64,000 bases of DNA from Pseudacidobacterium ailaaui (GTDB taxonomy: Bacteria > Acidobacteriota > Terriglobia > Terriglobales > Acidobacteriaceae), in assembly GCF_000688455.1 (NCBI RefSeq), contig NZ_JIAL01000001.1:620001-684000 (forward strand), in the 5' to 3' direction. Shown here one piece after another: positions 62,617 to 64,000 of this stretch (position 1 is the stretch's first letter; the number at the start of each line of letters is the position of its first letter). Below the pieces are notes generated by a model. The model saw only the letters and a program-made list of their open reading frames with translations, did no database searches and had not been told where the DNA came from. The position numbers were made by a program, and so were the translations under genes.

Positions 62617-64000
62617 CTACCTTTCCGGCAAGGGAGCCACGGCCGGGCTGCGGTGTCCGGCCCGGTCTACCGCCCGCACGCCAAAGATGACATTGTCTTT
62701 GGAGACTGGCAGCGTGCTACGATGCTCACCCTCCGGCACGGTAAGGGAAAACTGCCACACCGGAAATGCCAGCTCACGCCATACAATCTCGTATCGCGTA
62801 CCCGCGGTAGCCCCGGGACCGTCTTTCCATTCCAGCGTGGAATGATTGTCCAGATTCTTCGTCACCACGCGGACCTCTACCGGGGCCGGCGGTGCCGAGG
62901 CCAGGGTGGCCAACGTGGCCGCATTCAACGCGGCCACATGCGCCACATACTCATAGTCCACAAATTTTGGCAGGTCCCCGTACTCGACTCCATTCTCAGT
63001 CCGGACATTCTGGTGCTGATGATTGAAGTCCTCTCTCCATTCAGTGAAGCGGACCGCGGCAAAGCCCTCCTGATTAAAGGAGGAGTGGTCTCCTCCGCGC
63101 AGGAAGCGGTCGCGACGAAACTCCAGCACCGGATGAAAGGGAGGACTGCCCTTTGTCGCCCTGAAGTACGTCTGGCTGATGTCATACACAGCTCGGGCCA
63201 GCTCCCGTGAGGATGAATCGCTCTCATACCCCAGCGATTCCATCAGCTTCGCCTGCTCTGGGGTAGCGCTGGCCGGGATCCCTTCAGAAAAGACCCGTAC
63301 CGCGGATTTGTCCTGGAGCCGGTCCCCTGGGGTCGTATTCCCGCCCACAATGTCATTGTTCAGGACCCCTTCCAGCTGCCATCCTTCAGCTTTGGCCAGC
63401 CTTGCCAGATGCCGGCTGCCATTCAGCCCCTGCTCTTCGCCGGCAACGGCGGCAAAGACGATCGTGGCCGCCGGCCTCAGCTGCGACAGCACGCGCGCAC
63501 ACTCCAGGCTTACGGCCACGCCGGAAGCATCATCATTGGCACCCGGGGCATAGCCATGGTCATCCAGCGTATCGGAGTTGCGCGAGTCATAGTGTCCCGT
63601 CACCAGATACATGCGTTTTGCCTGCGCTGGGTCTCGGCCGCGCAGGATTGCATAGACATTCGTAATCACCGTTGGCCGCGGAATCCGGCTCTGTGGACTT
63701 TCCGTAAAGGTGTCGCGTCTAACCTCAAGGCAGCCGCCGCAGGCCTCCGAATACCTTTGAAATTCCGAGGCAATCCAGTCGGCCGCCGCCTGTATTCCCT
63801 GCCCTTTTGGCAGATCCGTCTCCATGCTGGAAAGCGTATTGCGTGTATGGAAGCCCACCAGTGTTTCAATGGTATGTTGTACACGCTGGGCAGAAATCTG
63901 CTGCAATGCATGTGCAATCGCCGGATCTGCCGGCGCAGGGCGGATGGGCGCGCCGACGGCGTGCAGGTCTGTCACGATCGCACCGGCTTCCTGTTTGCTG
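62617..64000 (-). CDS. M28-family metallopeptidase, cut by the right window edge
   Basis: A co-catalytic zinc peptidase of the M28 family; the visible part is 461 codons. Zinc motifs: TGHYDSRNSD (His, Asp), GANDDASGVAV (Asp), VAGEEQGLNGSRHLA (Glu pair) and a late FNQEGFAAVRFTEW. A fibronectin-like C-terminal domain follows (VEVRVVTKNLDNHSTLEWKDGPG...). A GTG at 63975 could start the gene, but the frame stays open to the window edge (SKQEAGAIVTDLHAVGAP). No signal peptide is visible in the window, so the true start is probably beyond base 64000. Probably exported; the peptide substrate is unknown. Confidence 0.88.
   Translation of the reverse strand, partial: SKQEAGAIVTDLHAVGAPIRPAPADPAIAHALQQISAQRVQHTIETLVGFHTRNTLSSMETDLPKGQGIQAAADWIASEFQRYSEACGGCLEVRRDTFTESPQSRIPRPTVITNVYAILRGRDPAQAKRMYLVTGHYDSRNSDTLDDHGYAPGANDDASGVAVSLECARVLSQLRPAATIVFAAVAGEEQGLNGSRHLARLAKAEGWQLEGVLNNDIVGGNTTPGDRLQDKSAVRVFSEGIPASATPEQAKLMESLGYESDSSSRELARAVYDISQTYFRATKGSPPFHPVLEFRRDRFLRGGDHSSFNQEGFAAVRFTEWREDFNHQHQNVRTENGVEYGDLPKFVDYEYVAHVAALNAATLATLASAPPAPVEVRVVTKNLDNHSTLEWKDGPGATAGTRYEIVWRELAFPVWQFSLTVPEGEHRSTLPVSKDNVIFGVRAVDRAGHRSPAVAPLPER

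Overview
The window looks like a chromosomal segment of an acidobacterium of the Terriglobia/Acidobacteriaceae type. The pointers are two secreted VWA proteins of the acidobacterial VWFA-related kind, an OAR-like TonB-dependent receptor with an N-terminal carboxypeptidase-regulatory domain, abundant secreted plant-polysaccharide enzymes, and moderately GC-rich coding sequence with AT-rich intergenic DNA. No rRNA, tRNA, CRISPR array, insertion sequence or phage gene was seen. The family-level assignment is inference from gene content.

Layout. 1-740: 3' part of a prepilin peptidase. 1261-14439: a Wzx/Wzy-type exopolysaccharide locus. It holds a secreted beta-helix protein, an APH-fold kinase translationally coupled to a nucleotidyltransferase/P-loop-kinase fusion, a GT4 glycosyltransferase, a Wzx-like flippase, a Wzy-like polymerase, a Wza-like exporter, a Wzz/BY-kinase fusion and a WecG/TagA/CpsF glycosyltransferase. 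14683-15203: two very small membrane proteins. 15389-28402: mostly housekeeping genes (tsaE-nnr, a penicillin-binding transpeptidase, ftsQ-ftsA-ftsZ, a cupredoxin-like lipoprotein, an isocitrate dehydrogenase-type enzyme, nrdR, RNase J, a threonine dehydratase and a cupin). 28490-33488: an M24 peptidase, two divergent VWA proteins, an EamA transporter and a small basic protein.

33504-49359 is a pectin / rhamnogalacturonan utilisation locus: GH2, a GH28-CE8 fusion, two CE12-type acetylesterases, GH105, PL22 oligogalacturonate lyase, a TonB-dependent receptor with a 1-nt frameshift, and a second GH28. Together they could remove methyl and acetyl esters, cut homogalacturonan or rhamnogalacturonan backbones, import oligomers and finish depolymerisation. 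Palindromes of the GntR/FadR operator type lie in both divergent intergenic regions, which suggests one uronate-sensing regulator encoded elsewhere.

49447-64000 is mixed: typA, a small membrane protein with a LOG-family protein, an SDR oxidoreductase, two paralogous outer-membrane beta-barrel proteins, infC starting at ATC, a pseudokinase-SPOR fusion, a rhomboid-fold protein lacking its catalytic residues, a beta-lactamase-family hydrolase, a GH43 arabinanase-like enzyme, and an M28 peptidase running off the right edge. The most unusual items are the pseudokinase-SPOR protein, the apparent pseudo-rhomboid, the kinase/nucleotidyltransferase pair in the EPS locus, and the operator set of the pectin locus.
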